DNA of 64,000 bases, taken from positions 56,734 through 120,733 of the forward strand of contig CAJAYT010000105.1 in NCBI GenBank assembly GCA_903949285.1, given 5' to 3'. Source of the stretch: an uncultured Burkholderiales bacterium. Its GTDB lineage: Bacteria; Pseudomonadota; Gammaproteobacteria; Burkholderiales; Burkholderiaceae_C. A model generated the notes under the pieces. That model was given only the letters and a program-made list of their open reading frames with translations. It made no database searches and had not been told where the DNA came from. The translations under genes were made by a program, and so were the position numbers. This document shows positions 41,314 through 51,614 of this stretch, in pieces. The stretch's first letter is position 1. Each line of letters starts with the position of its first letter.

Positions 41314-42153
41314 TTATTTGCCGTAATTGCTACCAAGCTCAAGGGCTTTCTCCTGGGCTCGTTTGACGGACTCTTTAAATCCTTCGGCGATGTTGCACTC
41401 CTGCATGTGAGCGAGTGCTGCCTCTGTCGTCCCCCCTTTAGAGGTCACGCGTTCGCGCAGTGTTGACAGGGTTTCCTGACTATTCAGAGCCAATTGGCTT
41501 GCTCCAATAAAAGTTCCAATCGCCAATTGCTTCGAATCATCGGGACTAAGTCCAAGCTCAATGCCCGCCTGGGATAGCGCCTCTAGAAAGTAGAAAACGT
41601 AGGCAGGTCCGGATCCAGATACTGCCGTCACTGCATCTAAAAGAGTTTCATCCGCAAGCCAAATGCATTGGCCCGTTCCTTTTATCAGGCGCTCAACTTG
41701 TTCGCGCTCTACTTGACTAACACTTGGGCGAGCAAAAAGTCCAGTTTGGCCAAGGCCAATCAGAGCTGGGGTGTTTGGCATCGCACGAACAACGCGCTCT
41801 GTTGTTAACCACTTACACAAGCTAGAGCTAGAAATGCCAGCTGCCACGCTCAGATGCAGCGCGCTAGAGCAAAGGGGTGCAAGTGACTCGCAAACCTCTT
41901 TCATTTGTTGGGGCTTAATAGCCCAAACAAACAGGGTGCTTTTTTGCCATACGTTGTCGCTATGTGGGTCTTCAATGCAGTGAATGGAGAAGTCCTGGGA
42001 AATACGTGTCCTCGCTTGATCGGAGGGCTCAATGACAAGGATTTGGTCAGGCGAAAATCCACCGCTGATGAGTCCTTTAATCAAGGCGCTGGCCATATTG
42101 CCCCCGCCAATGAAAGTAATAGTTTCGGAAGTGGTTGGAAGAGAAGTCTTCAT
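41314..42153 (-). CDS. proC: Pyrroline-5-carboxylate reductase
   Basis: Final step of proline synthesis, NAD(P)H-dependent. The 279-residue product starts with the Rossmann motif FIGGGNMASALIKGL, contains VWAIKPQQM, the VRAMPNTPALIGLG block and SGSGPAYVFYFLEAL with the substrate-binding loop, and ends normally with the helical dimerisation domain. It is divergent from the ribosomal operon, whose promoter lies in the gap. Confidence 0.95.
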   Translation of the reverse strand: MKTSLPTTSETITFIGGGNMASALIKGLISGGFSPDQILVIEPSDQARTRISQDFSIHCIEDPHSDNVWQKSTLFVWAIKPQQMKEVCESLAPLCSSALHLSVAAGISSSSLCKWLTTERVVRAMPNTPALIGLGQTGLFARPSVSQVEREQVERLIKGTGQCIWLADETLLDAVTAVSGSGPAYVFYFLEALSQAGIELGLSPDDSKQLAIGTFIGASQLALNSQETLSTLRERVTSKGGTTEAALAHMQECNIAEGFKESVKRAQEKALELGSNYGK

Positions 42154-42516
42154 GGGATAGTTAAGATAGTTAAAAAACGTCTAACTTTTAAATTAATTTT
42201 CGTATATTTGGGGACTTAAATTAATACTAATAGTTGAATTTAAAAGCACAAGGGAAGCGAGAATCTTTGGCATATTAAACCGTGCCCTGAATTAAAAGCC
42301 GTTTTAACCGGGTTCAAAGTTAAATTTATTGCGGCCTTGTTGCAAAGGCTGAAAATGTGTGCCATAATAGCAGGCTCTGCGCAATTTTTGCGTAGTCGTT
42401 CTAACCCAAACAAAGGTGTGCCGAGTGGTTCGGTGCATTAATGACGGGACCAAGACTGATCGACGAGGCTTACCCTATTGGGTGAGATTAGTTGATGCAA
42501 GTTGGGAATAAGAAAA
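42154..42516 (+). other. Gap holding the spc-operon promoter and leader
   Basis: Region of about 360 bases between proC and rplN with no credible gene. It holds the promoter at 42340-42368 and a leader of roughly 140 bases, with several G/C-rich segments capable of pairing. It may host feedback control of ribosomal protein synthesis, but I cannot name a specific structure. Confidence 0.6.
42340..42368 (+). promoter_or_regulatory. Sigma-70 promoter of the spc ribosomal operon
   Basis: TTGCAA at 42340-42345 and CATAAT at 42363-42368 with exactly 17 bases between. It is the best promoter match in the gap and sits about 150 bases ahead of rplN. Confidence 0.65.
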
Positions 42517-42885
42517 ATGATCCAAACTGAATCTCGATTAGAGGTCGCTGATAACACTGGCGCCAAATCTGTCTTATGCATTAAAGTGCTGGGCGGATCT
42601 AAGCGTCGCTATGCAAGTGTCGGCGACATTATTAAAGTCAGCATCAAGGAGGCTGCGCCTCGTGGACGCGTCAAAAAAGGCGAAGTTTACAGTGCAGTTG
42701 TTGTGCGCACCGCTAAGGGAATTCGTCGTGGCGATGGTTCCTTGATTAAATTCGACGGTAACGCAGCCGTGTTGCTCAATAACAAATTAGAGCCTATTGG
42801 TACTCGCATCTTTGGCCCCGTTACGCGTGAACTGCGTAACGAGCGCTTCATGAAGATCGTATCCTTGGCCCCTGAAGTTTTGTAA
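42517..42885 (+). CDS. rplN: 50S ribosomal protein L14
   Basis: Large-subunit protein at the factor-binding face, contacting 16S rRNA through the L14-bridge. The 122-residue product starts with [17 protein letters not shown] and matches family length exactly; five upstream in-frame codons (from 42502) are ignored for that reason. First gene of the spc cluster here. The S10-operon genes that often precede it (rpsQ) are absent; proC is upstream instead. Confidence 0.97.
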   Translation: MIQTESRLEVADNTGAKSVLCIKVLGGSKRRYASVGDIIKVSIKEAAPRGRVKKGEVYSAVVVRTAKGIRRGDGSLIKFDGNAAVLLNNKLEPIGTRIFGPVTRELRNERFMKIVSLAPEVL

Positions 42886-42895
42886 GGACCTGGTC

Positions 42896-43216
42896 ATGAA
42901 TAAGATCCGCAAAGGCGACGAAGTTATCGTCATTGCTGGCCGAGATAAAGGCAAGCGTGGCACAGTGTCTCTTCGTAAAGACGAGAGTCATCTCGTTGTA
43001 GAAGGTATCAATTTGGTTAAAAAGCATACCAAGCCGAACCCCATGGCGGGAACTTCGGGTGGTATCGTTGATAAGACTATGCCGATTCATCAGTCAAATG
43101 TTGCAATATATAACGCTGCAACTGGTAAGGCTGATCGCGTCGGAATTAAGCTTTTGGCTGATGGCAAGAAGATACGTGTCTTCAAGTCGTCTGGCGAAGA
43201 AATTAAGGTTGCGTAA
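42896..43216 (+). CDS. rplX: 50S ribosomal protein L24
   Basis: Assembly-initiating large-subunit protein. The 106-residue product has [20 protein letters not shown] at its N-terminus, the KOW motif characteristic of L24. It follows rplN by ten bases. Confidence 0.96.
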   Translation: MNKIRKGDEVIVIAGRDKGKRGTVSLRKDESHLVVEGINLVKKHTKPNPMAGTSGGIVDKTMPIHQSNVAIYNAATGKADRVGIKLLADGKKIRVFKSSGEEIKVA

Positions 43217-43218
43217 TC

Positions 43219-43758
43219 ATGGCACGACTTCAAGAACAATACAAAGAAAAAGTAGTTCCGCTACTCATTGAGAAATTTGGTTACAAGTCTCCAATGCAAG
43301 TCCCTAGGCTTACAAAAATCACTCTTAACATGGGTGTTAGCGAGGCTGTTGCGGATAAAAAAGTAATGGAGCATGCTGTTAGCGATTTGACAAAAATCTC
43401 TGGTCAAAAGCCAGTTGTTACCAAGTCTCGCAAAGCGATTGCAGGTTTCAAGATCCGTGAAGGTCAGGCCATCGGATGCATGGTTACTCTTCGCGGAGTA
43501 AGAATGTACGAATTCTTAGATCGTTTCGTAACCGTTGCTCTGCCGCGTGTTAGAGATTTTCGCGGTGTATCTGGGCGTGCGTTTGATGGAAGAGGCAACT
43601 ACAACATCGGCGTTAAAGAGCAGATCATTTTCCCTGAAATTGAGTATGACAAGGTTGATGCCTTGCGCGGTCTCAATATCAGCATCACCACAACGGCCAA
43701 GTCTGATGATGAGTGCAAAGCACTTTTGTCTGCCTTCCGTTTCCCGTTTAAGAACTGA
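43219..43758 (+). CDS. rplE: 50S ribosomal protein L5
   Basis: Large-subunit central-protuberance protein binding 5S rRNA. The 179-residue product has [40 protein letters not shown] and [21 protein letters not shown]. Two bases separate it from rplX, suggesting coupled translation. In E. coli the S8 translational control site lies at this gene's start; I cannot confirm one here. Confidence 0.96.
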   Translation: MARLQEQYKEKVVPLLIEKFGYKSPMQVPRLTKITLNMGVSEAVADKKVMEHAVSDLTKISGQKPVVTKSRKAIAGFKIREGQAIGCMVTLRGVRMYEFLDRFVTVALPRVRDFRGVSGRAFDGRGNYNIGVKEQIIFPEIEYDKVDALRGLNISITTTAKSDDECKALLSAFRFPFKN

Positions 43759-43766
43759 GGTGGTAC

Positions 43767-44072
43767 GTGGCTAAAGTAGCATTAATCGAGCGCGAGCTCA
43801 AAAGAGATAAGTTGGTTGCGAAGTACGCTAAGAAATACGCGGAATTCAAGGCCATTTCAACAGATGCAAAGCGTAGTGATGAAGAGCGTGCAGCTGCCCG
43901 CCTTGAATTGCAAAAGCTGCCGCGCAATTCCAATCCCACGCGTCAACGTAATCGTTGCGCAATTACGGGGCGCCCACGCGGGACGTACCGTCAATTTGGA
44001 CTTGGACGTTCCAAGGTTCGCGAAATGGCCTTTGAGGGCACCATTCCTGGTGTCACCAAAGCTAGTTGGTAA
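43767..44072 (+). CDS. rpsN: 30S ribosomal protein S14 (zinc-free type)
   Basis: Small-subunit head protein. The 101-residue product has [39 protein letters not shown] and lacks the CxxC...CxxC zinc motif, so it is the long zinc-independent form. It starts with GTG at 43767, giving the family N-terminus. Confidence 0.95.
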   Translation: MAKVALIERELKRDKLVAKYAKKYAEFKAISTDAKRSDEERAAARLELQKLPRNSNPTRQRNRCAITGRPRGTYRQFGLGRSKVREMAFEGTIPGVTKASW

Positions 44073-44090
44073 TAGGCAAGGAGATTCCAC

Positions 44091-44486
44091 ATGAGTATGA
44101 GTGATCCAATTGCCGATTTGTTAACACGCATCAGAAATGCGCAAATGGTGGCAAAACCAACCGTATCGGTTCCTTCTTCCAAAGTGAAGATCGCAATCGT
44201 TCAAGTCTTGAAAGAAGAAGGCTACATTGACGGATTTAATGTTAAAAGTGATGACGGTAAAGCTCAGCTTGAAATCTCTCTTAAATATTACGCCGGTCGC
44301 CCGGTGATTGAGCGCATTGAACGCGTCAGTCGCCCAGGTCTTCGCGTTTACAAGGGTAGGGATGCTATTCCACAGGTTAAGAATGGCCTTGGTGTAGCAA
44401 TAGTTACAACGCCAAAAGGTGTTATGACCGACCGTAAGGCGCGCGCCAGTGGTGTGGGTGGCGAAGTTTTGTGTTACGTCGCATAA
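44091..44486 (+). CDS. rpsH: 30S ribosomal protein S8
   Basis: Primary 16S rRNA-binding protein and, in E. coli, translational repressor of the spc operon. The 131-residue product starts [18 protein letters not shown] and ends with the GGEVLCYVA motif region after [18 protein letters not shown] sequence. Length is standard. Confidence 0.96.
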   Translation: MSMSDPIADLLTRIRNAQMVAKPTVSVPSSKVKIAIVQVLKEEGYIDGFNVKSDDGKAQLEISLKYYAGRPVIERIERVSRPGLRVYKGRDAIPQVKNGLGVAIVTTPKGVMTDRKARASGVGGEVLCYVA

Positions 44487-44502
44487 AGGCAGGAGAAACA
44501 CA

Positions 44503-45036
44503 ATGTCCAGAGTAGCAAAAATGCCTGTAGCCATTCCTCAAGGAGTGGATGTATCGATTAAAGAAGATGTGATCAGTGTCAAGGGTACCGGTGGTACTTT
44601 GACAATGCATGCAAATTCTTTGGTAAAAATTAACAATGAAGGTGGCAAGCTTAGCTTTGCGCCTTCTGATGAGTCGCGTGAAGCCAACGCAATGAGTGGG
44701 ACTATGCGCCAACTCGTTAACAACATGGTTGTTGGTGTTACCAAAGGCTTTGAGAAAAAGCTTAACTTGGTCGGCGTGGGTTACAAAGCTCAGGCTCAGG
44801 GTACAAAGCTCAACTTAACTGTTGGTTACTCACATCCTGTGAACATTGAAATGCCAGCTGGTATTAAGGTTGAAACGCCTGCGCCAACTGAGATTTTGAT
44901 CAAAGGCGCTGATCGTCAGCGTGTTGGTCAAATTGCTGCAGAAATTCGCTCGGTTCGTCCTCCTGAGCCCTACAAGGGTAAAGGCATTCGTTATTCGGAT
45001 GAGACGATTACGATCAAAGAGACCAAGAAGAAATAA
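44503..45036 (+). CDS. rplF: 50S ribosomal protein L6
   Basis: Large-subunit protein near the GTPase-associated centre. The 177-residue product has two repeated RNA-binding domains; C-terminal [25 protein letters not shown] is diagnostic. I chose the ATG at 44503, since the frame from 44449 runs into rpsH and adds residues foreign to the family. A clear aggaga ribosome binding site precedes it. Confidence 0.96.
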   Translation: MSRVAKMPVAIPQGVDVSIKEDVISVKGTGGTLTMHANSLVKINNEGGKLSFAPSDESREANAMSGTMRQLVNNMVVGVTKGFEKKLNLVGVGYKAQAQGTKLNLTVGYSHPVNIEMPAGIKVETPAPTEILIKGADRQRVGQIAAEIRSVRPPEPYKGKGIRYSDETITIKETKKK

Positions 45037-45047
45037 GGGGCTGCAAC

Positions 45048-45413
45048 ATGATAAGCAAGAAAGAGCAGCGTCTTCGCAGGGCTCGTCAAACAAGAATCAG
45101 AATAGCTACACAAGGCGTAGCACGCCTGACTGTAAACAGAACCAATCTGCACATCTACGCCAGTGTAATCTCTGGCGATGGATCCAAAGTTTTGGCTACA
45201 GCATCTACTGCTGAAGCTGATGTCAAAAAGACTTTGGGTGGATCAGGTAAGGGTGGCAATGCGACTGCGGCTGAAATGGTTGGCAAGCGTATCGCTGAAA
45301 AAGCAAAAGCAGTTGGCGTGGAAAAGGTTGCCTTTGACCGCGCTGGATATGCATATCACGGACGTGTAAAGGCCTTGGCCAATGCAGCTCGTGAAGCAGG
45401 CTTGCAGTTTTAA
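45048..45413 (+). CDS. rplR: 50S ribosomal protein L18
   Basis: 5S rRNA-binding protein of the central protuberance. The 121-residue product begins with a basic tail ([16 protein letters not shown]) and has the C-terminal [37 protein letters not shown] block typical of L18. Confidence 0.95.
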   Translation: MISKKEQRLRRARQTRIRIATQGVARLTVNRTNLHIYASVISGDGSKVLATASTAEADVKKTLGGSGKGGNATAAEMVGKRIAEKAKAVGVEKVAFDRAGYAYHGRVKALANAAREAGLQF

Positions 45414-45433
45414 GCAGATTGGATAGGTAAAAC

Positions 45434-45952
45434 ATGGCAAAAGTTCAAGCTAAGGTGCAAGACGACAGTCGTGATGACGGTTTGCGCGAAAAAATGATTG
45501 CGGTAAACCGCGTGACTAAAGTGGTTAAGGGGGGTCGTATTTTGGCCTTTGCTGCTCTCACTGTAGTCGGCGATGGAGACGGCAGAGTTGGTATGGGCAA
45601 GGGTAAATCAAAAGAAGTACCTGCTGCTGTCCAAAAGGCGATGGAAGAAGCGCGCCGCAACATGCACAAAATCTCATTGAAAAACGGCACAATTTTCCAT
45701 AATGTAACGGGACATCACGGTGCTGCCAATGTAATGATGGCTCCTGCTCCAAAGGGTACAGGAATTATTGCGGGTGGTCCAATGCGCGCAGTGTTCGAAG
45801 TGATGGGAATTACGGATATTGTGGCGAAGAGTCATGGTTCCTCAAATCCATACAACATGGTTCGAGCAACTCTTGATGCGTTGATCAATTCAACAACACC
45901 TTCTGAAGTTGCTGCTAAGCGTGGCAAATCTGTCGAAGAACTCTTCGTTTAA
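45434..45952 (+). CDS. rpsE: 30S ribosomal protein S5
   Basis: Small-subunit protein involved in decoding fidelity. The 172-residue product has the S5 double-stranded RNA-binding domain ([20 protein letters not shown]) and the C-terminal [38 protein letters not shown] block. Typical length and no oddities. Confidence 0.96.
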   Translation: MAKVQAKVQDDSRDDGLREKMIAVNRVTKVVKGGRILAFAALTVVGDGDGRVGMGKGKSKEVPAAVQKAMEEARRNMHKISLKNGTIFHNVTGHHGAANVMMAPAPKGTGIIAGGPMRAVFEVMGITDIVAKSHGSSNPYNMVRATLDALINSTTPSEVAAKRGKSVEELFV

Positions 45953-45965
45953 TGAGGGGCACTAA

Positions 45966-46148
45966 ATGACAACAGCTCAAACTGTAAAAGTTCAATTGGT
46001 TCGTAGCCCAATTGGTACAAGAGAATCTCACCGTGCAACAGTGCGCGGTCTAGGACTTCGCAAAATCGGTAGCGTTAGTGAGTTGCAAGACTCACCCGCG
46101 GTTCGCGGAATGATCAACAAGATCAGTTATCTGGTCAAAGTGCTTTAA
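45966..46148 (+). CDS. rpmD: 50S ribosomal protein L30
   Basis: A 60-residue large-subunit protein. Family features: [30 protein letters not shown] and a short C-terminal strand. Present between rpsE and rplO as in E. coli; it is lost in many other lineages, so its presence is mildly informative. Confidence 0.95.
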   Translation: MTTAQTVKVQLVRSPIGTRESHRATVRGLGLRKIGSVSELQDSPAVRGMINKISYLVKVL

Positions 46149-46157
46149 AGGTTTAGC

Positions 46158-46589
46158 ATGGAACTCAATGACATTAAACCCGCAGATGGTTCACGTCCCA
46201 ATCGCAGAAGAGTAGGGCGTGGAATCGGTTCTGGTCTCGGTAAAACGGCTGGACGTGGGCACAAAGGACAAAAGTCTCGTGCAGGTGGTTACCACAAGGT
46301 TGGTTTTGAAGGTGGTCAAATGCCGCTTCAAAGACGTTTGCCTAAGCGCGGTTTTAAATCACATTTGCTGAAATTCAATGCTGAAGTAACACTTACAGCG
46401 CTTTCCGCTTTAGAGTTGGTTGACATAGATGTTTTGGCATTGAAACAGGCTGGCTTGGTTGGCGAAATGGCTAAAGTTGTAAAAGTGATTAAAACGGGTG
46501 GAATCACCCGTGCCGTTAAATTAAACGGCATTGGTGCAACTGCGGGTGCAAAAGCTGCTATTGAAGCAGCTGGCGGATCAATCGCTTAA
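46158..46589 (+). CDS. rplO: 50S ribosomal protein L15
   Basis: Large-subunit assembly protein. The 143-residue product has the glycine-rich N-terminal extension [25 protein letters not shown] that threads into 23S rRNA, followed by [18 protein letters not shown] and a globular C-terminal domain. Start and length are standard. Confidence 0.96.
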   Translation: MELNDIKPADGSRPNRRRVGRGIGSGLGKTAGRGHKGQKSRAGGYHKVGFEGGQMPLQRRLPKRGFKSHLLKFNAEVTLTALSALELVDIDVLALKQAGLVGEMAKVVKVIKTGGITRAVKLNGIGATAGAKAAIEAAGGSIA

Positions 46590-46604
46590 TTAGGATAAAA
46601 ATTC

Positions 46605-47921
46605 GTGGTAACCAGCGCAGCATCAGGAAAATCAGATAAGTACGGAGACTTGCGTCGCCGTCTGGTCTTCTTGTTGTTGGCATTGGTTGTTTATCGTTTG
46701 GGTGCGCATATTCCTGTTCCGGGCATTGACCCAGCTCAGTTGCAGCAGCTCTTTAGTGGTAGGCAAGGGGGAATTCTCAGTCTGTTCAATATGTTCTCTG
46801 GTGGAGCATTGTCCAGATTTACTGTTTTTGCTTTGGGAATCATGCCCTATATCTCTGCATCAATCATTATGCAGTTGTTAGGTTATGTAGTGCCTACGTT
46901 CGAGCAGTTGAAAAAAGAAGGTGAATCAGGTCGTCGCAAGATTACTCAGTACACAAGGTATGGAACGTTGGGTTTGGCTTTATTCCAGTCAATGGGTATT
47001 GCTATGGCGTTGGAGTCCTCTGCTGGTTTGGTTTTGTCGCCTGGTTTCGGGTTTCGAGTTACCGCCATGGTGAGCCTCACGTCAGGAACAATGTTCCTGA
47101 TGTGGCTTGGTGAGCAAATTACAGAGCGTGGCTTGGGTAACGGTATCTCCATATTGATTTTCTCTGGTATTGCTGCAGGATTGCCCAATTCCATTGGTGG
47201 TTTACTCGAGTTGGTTCGCACTGGAGCAATGAGCATCATCGTGGCTTTGTTTGTTGTACTGGTCGTCGGTGCTGTAACTTATTTTGTTGTTTTTGTTGAG
47301 CGTGGTCAACGTAAGATTTTGGTAAATTACGCAAGAAGACAAGTTGGAAACAAGGTATACGGGGGGCAGTCCTCTCACTTACCATTGAAGTTGAATATGT
47401 CCGGTGTAATTCCTCCTATATTTGCATCTTCAATCATTTTGTTGCCGACGACGGTTGTAAGCTGGTTCAGCACGGGAGATGGAATGCGCTGGTTAAAAGA
47501 TATTGCTTCTGCTTTATCGCCGGGTCAGCCCATTTATGTATTGCTCTACGCTGCAGCTATTGTGTTTTTCTGTTTTTTCTACACTGCTCTTGTTTTCAAC
47601 AGCAGGGAGACAGCTGATAATTTAAAAAAATCAGGTGCTTTCATTCCAGGCATTAGGCCTGGTGATCAAACGGCTAAGTACATTGACAAAATTTTGATAA
47701 GGTTGACATTGGCTGGGGCTGTGTACATTACTTTTGTTTGTTTGTTGCCCGAGTTCTTAATCTTGAAATATAACGTGCCATTCTATTTTGGAGGTACGTC
47801 TCTCATGATTATTGTCGTTGTCACAATGGATTTTATGGCTCAAGTACAAAACTACTTGATGAGCCAACAGTATGAGTCGCTACTGAAGAAAGCGAATTTT
47901 AAGTCTGCATTAGGTGCTTAA
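46605..47921 (+). CDS. secY: Preprotein translocase subunit SecY
   Basis: Core channel of the Sec translocon in the inner membrane. The 438-residue product has ten hydrophobic segments, with the family block [22 protein letters not shown] near the N-terminus, [16 protein letters not shown] and the plug/pore-lining segments after it. It starts with GTG at 46605. Located in the spc operon as in E. coli, followed by infA. Confidence 0.97.
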   Translation: MVTSAASGKSDKYGDLRRRLVFLLLALVVYRLGAHIPVPGIDPAQLQQLFSGRQGGILSLFNMFSGGALSRFTVFALGIMPYISASIIMQLLGYVVPTFEQLKKEGESGRRKITQYTRYGTLGLALFQSMGIAMALESSAGLVLSPGFGFRVTAMVSLTSGTMFLMWLGEQITERGLGNGISILIFSGIAAGLPNSIGGLLELVRTGAMSIIVALFVVLVVGAVTYFVVFVERGQRKILVNYARRQVGNKVYGGQSSHLPLKLNMSGVIPPIFASSIILLPTTVVSWFSTGDGMRWLKDIASALSPGQPIYVLLYAAAIVFFCFFYTALVFNSRETADNLKKSGAFIPGIRPGDQTAKYIDKILIRLTLAGAVYITFVCLLPEFLILKYNVPFYFGGTSLMIIVVVTMDFMAQVQNYLMSQQYESLLKKANFKSALGA

Positions 47922-47926
47922 AAGGA

Positions 47927-48145
47927 ATGGCGAAAGACGATGTCATTCAGATGGCGGGCGAGATTGTTGAGAATCTCCCCAATGCGACTTTTCGGGTCAA
48001 GTTGGAAAATGGACATGTGGTTTTAGGCCATATATCCGGCAAGATGCGAATGCACTACATCCGCATACTGCCAGGAGATAAGGTAACGGTTGAGATGACG
48101 CCTTACGATTTGACAAGGGCACGAATAGTGTTCCGAGCGAAGTAA
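47927..48145 (+). CDS. infA: Translation initiation factor IF-1
   Basis: A 72-residue OB-fold initiation factor blocking the A site during initiation. Contains [33 protein letters not shown] and [20 protein letters not shown]. It sits between secY and rpmJ, a common placement in betaproteobacteria. Confidence 0.95.
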   Translation: MAKDDVIQMAGEIVENLPNATFRVKLENGHVVLGHISGKMRMHYIRILPGDKVTVEMTPYDLTRARIVFRAK

Positions 48146-48171
48146 GCGTAAGGTGGTTTAGGTGTAAATGG

Positions 48172-48195
48172 ATCTCTCGAATCAAATTGAGAGAT
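48172..48195. other. Hairpin between infA and rpmJ
   Basis: ATCTCTC at 48172-48178 pairs with GAGAGAT at 48189-48195, with an AAT/ATT pair and a bulge in between. It lies in the 80-base gap and may mark a local regulatory or stability element. Confidence 0.35.
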
Positions 48196-48225
48196 TAAAT
48201 GCAAAAGAGTTTTTAGGAGAAAGAT

Positions 48226-48339
48226 ATGAGAGTTTCGGCTTCGGTCAAAAAGTTGTGCCGCAACTGCAAGGTAATTCGTCGCAAAGGTGTCGTGAGAATC
48301 ATTTGTACTGATCCACGTCACAAACAGCGTCAAGGCTAA
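48226..48339 (+). CDS. rpmJ: 50S ribosomal protein L36
   Basis: A 37-residue protein read directly from the sequence (ATG at 48226, TAA at 48337-48339), too short for most ORF lists. It starts [20 protein letters not shown] and contains the zinc motif CxxC (residues 11 and 14) plus C27 and H32, the zinc-containing form of L36. A strong aggag ribosome binding site lies nine bases upstream. Between infA and rpsM as usual. Confidence 0.96.
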   Translation: MRVSASVKKLCRNCKVIRRKGVVRIICTDPRHKQRQG

Positions 48340-48366
48340 CTCTGAATAGGACAATAGAGGAATAAC

Positions 48367-48732
48367 ATGGCACGTATCGCTGGTATCAACATTCCCCCGC
48401 ACAAGCATGCTGAAATAGGCTTGACTGCGATTTATGGCATTGGTCGTACACGCGCTCGCAAAATTTGCGAGATGTGTGGTATTGCCTACTCCAAGAAAAT
48501 CAAAGACTTAACTGACTCTGATTTAGAGAAAATTCGTGACCAAATTGGTGTTTTGACCATTGAAGGTGACCTACGTCGTGAAATAACAATGAACATCAAA
48601 CGTTTGATGGACATTGGTTGTTATCGCGGTTTCCGTCACCGTAGAGGTCTACCAATGCGGGGACAACGTACCCGTACAAATGCACGTACGCGCAAAGGCC
48701 CCCGTAAGGCCGCTGCAGCACTGAAGAAATAA
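48367..48732 (+). CDS. rpsM: 30S ribosomal protein S13
   Basis: Small-subunit head protein contacting the P-site tRNA. The 121-residue product has [27 protein letters not shown] and the C-terminal [28 protein letters not shown] extension. First gene of the alpha-operon portion. Confidence 0.97.
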   Translation: MARIAGINIPPHKHAEIGLTAIYGIGRTRARKICEMCGIAYSKKIKDLTDSDLEKIRDQIGVLTIEGDLRREITMNIKRLMDIGCYRGFRHRRGLPMRGQRTRTNARTRKGPRKAAAALKK

Positions 48733-48745
48733 TTGAGGCATAACT

Positions 48746-49150
48746 ATGGCTAAAGCACCCTCCAATTCCGCAGCACAACGTGTCCGCAAGAAAGTTCGTA
48801 AGAACGTTGCAGACGGTATAGCACACGTACATGCTTCATTTAATAACACGATCATCACCATCACAGATCGCCAGGGCAATTCATTGTCATGGGCATCTTC
48901 CGGCGGTCAAGGTTTCAAAGGTTCACGTAAATCAACTCCTTTTGCTGCTCAAGTAGCTTCTGAAGTTGCAGGACGTGCAGCAATGGACCAAGGTATCAAA
49001 AATTTAGATGTCGAGATCAAAGGCCCTGGCCCTGGTCGCGAATCATCAGTCAGAGCACTAGCTGCACTGGGTATCCGCATCACTTCTATTGCTGATGTAA
49101 CCCCAGTTCCACACAATGGTTGTCGCCCTCAAAAGCGTAGACGCATTTAA
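48746..49150 (+). CDS. rpsK: 30S ribosomal protein S11
   Basis: Platform protein near the mRNA exit. The 134-residue product includes [37 protein letters not shown] and ends [15 protein letters not shown]. Followed by an 85-base gap with two strong hairpins before rpsD. Confidence 0.97.
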   Translation: MAKAPSNSAAQRVRKKVRKNVADGIAHVHASFNNTIITITDRQGNSLSWASSGGQGFKGSRKSTPFAAQVASEVAGRAAMDQGIKNLDVEIKGPGPGRESSVRALAALGIRITSIADVTPVPHNGCRPQKRRRI

Positions 49151-49168
49151 TTTTTTTAAAAGCCCACC

Positions 49169-49212
49169 GCTATTGGTAAAACACCAATAGCTCCTTGCGC
49201 TTTATGCGCAAG
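49169..49212 (+). promoter_or_regulatory. Twin hairpins between rpsK and rpsD
   Basis: Two perfect inverted repeats in succession: GCTATTGGT/ACCAATAGC (49169-49177 and 49183-49191, loop AAAAC) and CTTGCGC/GCGCAAG (49194-49200 and 49206-49212, loop TTTAT). They occupy the short leader of rpsD and could be attenuators or a target of S4 control. Confidence 0.5.
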
Positions 49213-49235
49213 TAGATGATTTAAAGGATGTTCAA

Positions 49236-49859
49236 GTGGCACGTTACTTAGGCCCAAAGGCCAAACTCTCCCGCCGTGAAGGCACTGATCTTTTCCTTAA
49301 GAGCGCAAGACGCTCCATAAGTGATAAAGCTAAATTCGACAGCAAACCAGGTCAACACGGCCGTACATCAGGTCAAAGAACCTCTGATTTCGGTTTGCAA
49401 CTCCGTGAAAAACAAAAAGTAAAACGCATGTACGGTGTACTCGAGCGTCAGTTCCGCCGTTATTTTGCGATGGCAGACCGTCAAAAAGGAAATACAGGTG
49501 CGAATCTGTTGTTTCTGCTTGAATCAAGGCTTGACAATGTAGTTTATCGTATGGGTTTTGGTTCCACACGTGCAGAAGCGCGTCAGTTGGTGTCACACAA
49601 AGCAATTACAGTAAACGGTCAACAAGTCAACATCCCGTCTTACTTGGTTAAGACTGGAGATGTAGTTGCTGTTCGCGAAAAATCGAAAAAGCAAGGTCGC
49701 GTGTTAGAGGCCTTGCAATTAGCAACACAAATTGGCATGCCAGCATGGGTTGAAGTTAATGTTGACAAGTCTGAAGGAGTCTTTAAGAAGGTTCCTGATC
49801 GTGATGAATTTGCAGCTGATGTTAATGAATCATTGATTGTCGAGCTGTATTCGCGTTAA
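49236..49859 (+). CDS. rpsD: 30S ribosomal protein S4
   Basis: Primary 16S rRNA-binding protein that also regulates the alpha operon in E. coli. The 207-residue product has [43 protein letters not shown] and the S4-domain block [26 protein letters not shown]. Starts with GTG at 49236. Confidence 0.97.
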   Translation: MARYLGPKAKLSRREGTDLFLKSARRSISDKAKFDSKPGQHGRTSGQRTSDFGLQLREKQKVKRMYGVLERQFRRYFAMADRQKGNTGANLLFLLESRLDNVVYRMGFGSTRAEARQLVSHKAITVNGQQVNIPSYLVKTGDVVAVREKSKKQGRVLEALQLATQIGMPAWVEVNVDKSEGVFKKVPDRDEFAADVNESLIVELYSR

Positions 49860-49886
49860 TTGAGGCGTACGTTAGCCTTCAAAGCT

Positions 49887-49908
49887 CCCAAATTAGAAGT
49901 AATTTGGG
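49887..49908 (+). promoter_or_regulatory. Hairpin between rpsD and rpoA
   Basis: CCCAAATTA at 49887-49895 pairs perfectly with TAATTTGGG at 49900-49908, loop GAAG. It lies midway in the 106-base gap, possibly tuning the rpoA transcript or acting as a processing site. Confidence 0.45.
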
Positions 49909-49965
49909 GTAAAAATTTCCGCCTTACCGGTGTAACGAGCCGGGGGTGTTGATAGGAAAAAAAGA

Positions 49966-50955
49966 ATGCAAACAAACTTGTTGAAACCAAAAACGATTAA
50001 CGTAGAGCAATTAGGTCACAACCGAGCTTTGGTGACGCTAGAGCCTTTTGAACGTGGTTATGGTCACACTTTAGGTAATGCAATCCGCCGCGTGTTATTG
50101 TCCTCAATGGTTGGACATGCAGTGACTGAGGTCACCATAGCAGGTGTATTGCACGAGTACTCATCCATAGACGGTGTCCAAGAAGATGTTGTCAATATTC
50201 TTCTGAATTTAAAAGGTGTTGTATTCAAATTACACAACCGTGACGAAGTCACGCTAAGCCTGCGCAAAGAGGGTGAGGGCCCTGTTGTCGCATCTGATAT
50301 CCAGACGCCACACGATGTAGAAATTATCAACCCTGAGCATGTCATTGCGAATCTTTCCCATGGTGGAAAGATCGATATTCAACTCAAGATTGAACAAGGT
50401 CGTGGGTACGTTCCAGGAACTGTCCGTAGATATGGGGACGAGCCTAATAAATCTATTGGACGCATTGTTCTTGATGCATCTTTCTCGCCTGTGAAGCGTG
50501 TGAGTTACAGCGTAGAAAACGCACGTGTTGAGCAAAGAACGGATTTGGATCGCTTGGTCATTGAAATCGAAACCAATGGCGCGATTACTGCTGAAGATGC
50601 AGTTCGTGCTTCAGCAAAAATTTTGGTTGAGCAATTAGCAGTATTCGCCCAACTCGAGGGAAGTGAGCTAGCTGCATTTGATTCACCTTCACCTAGAAAT
50701 GCTCAGCAGTTCGATCCAATCTTGTTGCGTCCTGTAGATGAGTTAGAGTTAACCGTAAGGTCAGCCAACTGCTTAAAAGCAGAAAACATTTTCTACATCG
50801 GTGACTTGATTCAACGAACTGAGAATGAATTACTTAAGACTCCCAATTTAGGAAGAAAATCTTTGAATGAAATCAAAGAAGTTCTGGCCTCACGTGGACT
50901 CACCTTGGGTATGAAGTTGGAAAACTGGCCTCCAGCAGGCCTAGATAAGCGTTAA
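49966..50955 (+). CDS. rpoA: RNA polymerase subunit alpha
   Basis: Assembles the polymerase core and carries the C-terminal domain that contacts UP elements and activators. The 329-residue product has the N-terminal domain block [19 protein letters not shown] and the C-terminal domain blocks [22 protein letters not shown] and [19 protein letters not shown]. Normal in length. Confidence 0.98.
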   Translation: MQTNLLKPKTINVEQLGHNRALVTLEPFERGYGHTLGNAIRRVLLSSMVGHAVTEVTIAGVLHEYSSIDGVQEDVVNILLNLKGVVFKLHNRDEVTLSLRKEGEGPVVASDIQTPHDVEIINPEHVIANLSHGGKIDIQLKIEQGRGYVPGTVRRYGDEPNKSIGRIVLDASFSPVKRVSYSVENARVEQRTDLDRLVIEIETNGAITAEDAVRASAKILVEQLAVFAQLEGSELAAFDSPSPRNAQQFDPILLRPVDELELTVRSANCLKAENIFYIGDLIQRTENELLKTPNLGRKSLNEIKEVLASRGLTLGMKLENWPPAGLDKR

Positions 50956-51057
50956 ATCATTTATCTAAAACGCGAAGAGCACTGAGGCGTTTTTAATCAA
51001 TTCAGTCCACCCCTTGTACCTCATACGGCAAGGGGAAAATAAAGAAAAGGAAATAAC

Positions 51058-51450
51058 ATGCGTCACGGACACGGACTAAGAAAACTCAATAGAACAAGCG
51101 AACATCGCTTGGCGATGCTGCGTAACATGATGAATTCACTCATCGAGCACGAGGCCATTAAAACAACGGTTCCAAAAGCAAAAGAACTGCGCCGCGTCGT
51201 TGAGCCTATGATCACGCTAGCTAAGGAGCCAACCTTGGCTAACAAGCGCTTAGCCTTTAACCGCCTTCGTAGTCGTGAAAACGTAGTGAAGCTCTTTGCA
51301 GAGCTTGGACCACGTTACCAAACTCGTCCAGGTGGCTACACAAGAATTTTGAAAATGGGATTTAGAGTTGGTGATAATGCACCAATGGCTTTAGTAGAGT
51401 TGGTTGATCGTCCAGATATATCTGAAGAAGCACCAAATACTGAAGCATAA
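51058..51450 (+). CDS. rplQ: 50S ribosomal protein L17
   Basis: Large-subunit protein near the tunnel exit. The 130-residue product begins [20 protein letters not shown] and has [21 protein letters not shown] and [22 protein letters not shown]. Last protein gene of the cluster; tRNA-fMet begins only 32 bases after its stop. Confidence 0.97.
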   Translation: MRHGHGLRKLNRTSEHRLAMLRNMMNSLIEHEAIKTTVPKAKELRRVVEPMITLAKEPTLANKRLAFNRLRSRENVVKLFAELGPRYQTRPGGYTRILKMGFRVGDNAPMALVELVDRPDISEEAPNTEA

Positions 51451-51482
51451 AATCTAAATACAGGTTACAATAGAAGATCTGA

Positions 51483-51559
<77 letters not shown>

Positions 51560-51564
51560 ACATC

Positions 51565-51598
51565 AACGCCCACTTTTAGTCTTAAAAGTGGGCGTTTT
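51565..51598 (+). terminator. Rho-independent terminator after tRNA-fMet
   Basis: AACGCCCACTTTT and AAAAGTGGGCGTT form a 12- to 13-bp perfect stem with a short TAGTCTT-type loop, then TTTT. Very likely ends the ribosomal and tRNA transcript. Confidence 0.9.
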
Positions 51599-51614
51599 GT
51601 CTGGAGAATCAAGA

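Noticed and set aside
48596..48879. Antisense frames over rpsM and rpsK
   Set aside because: Complement shadows of ribosomal genes with no family similarity.
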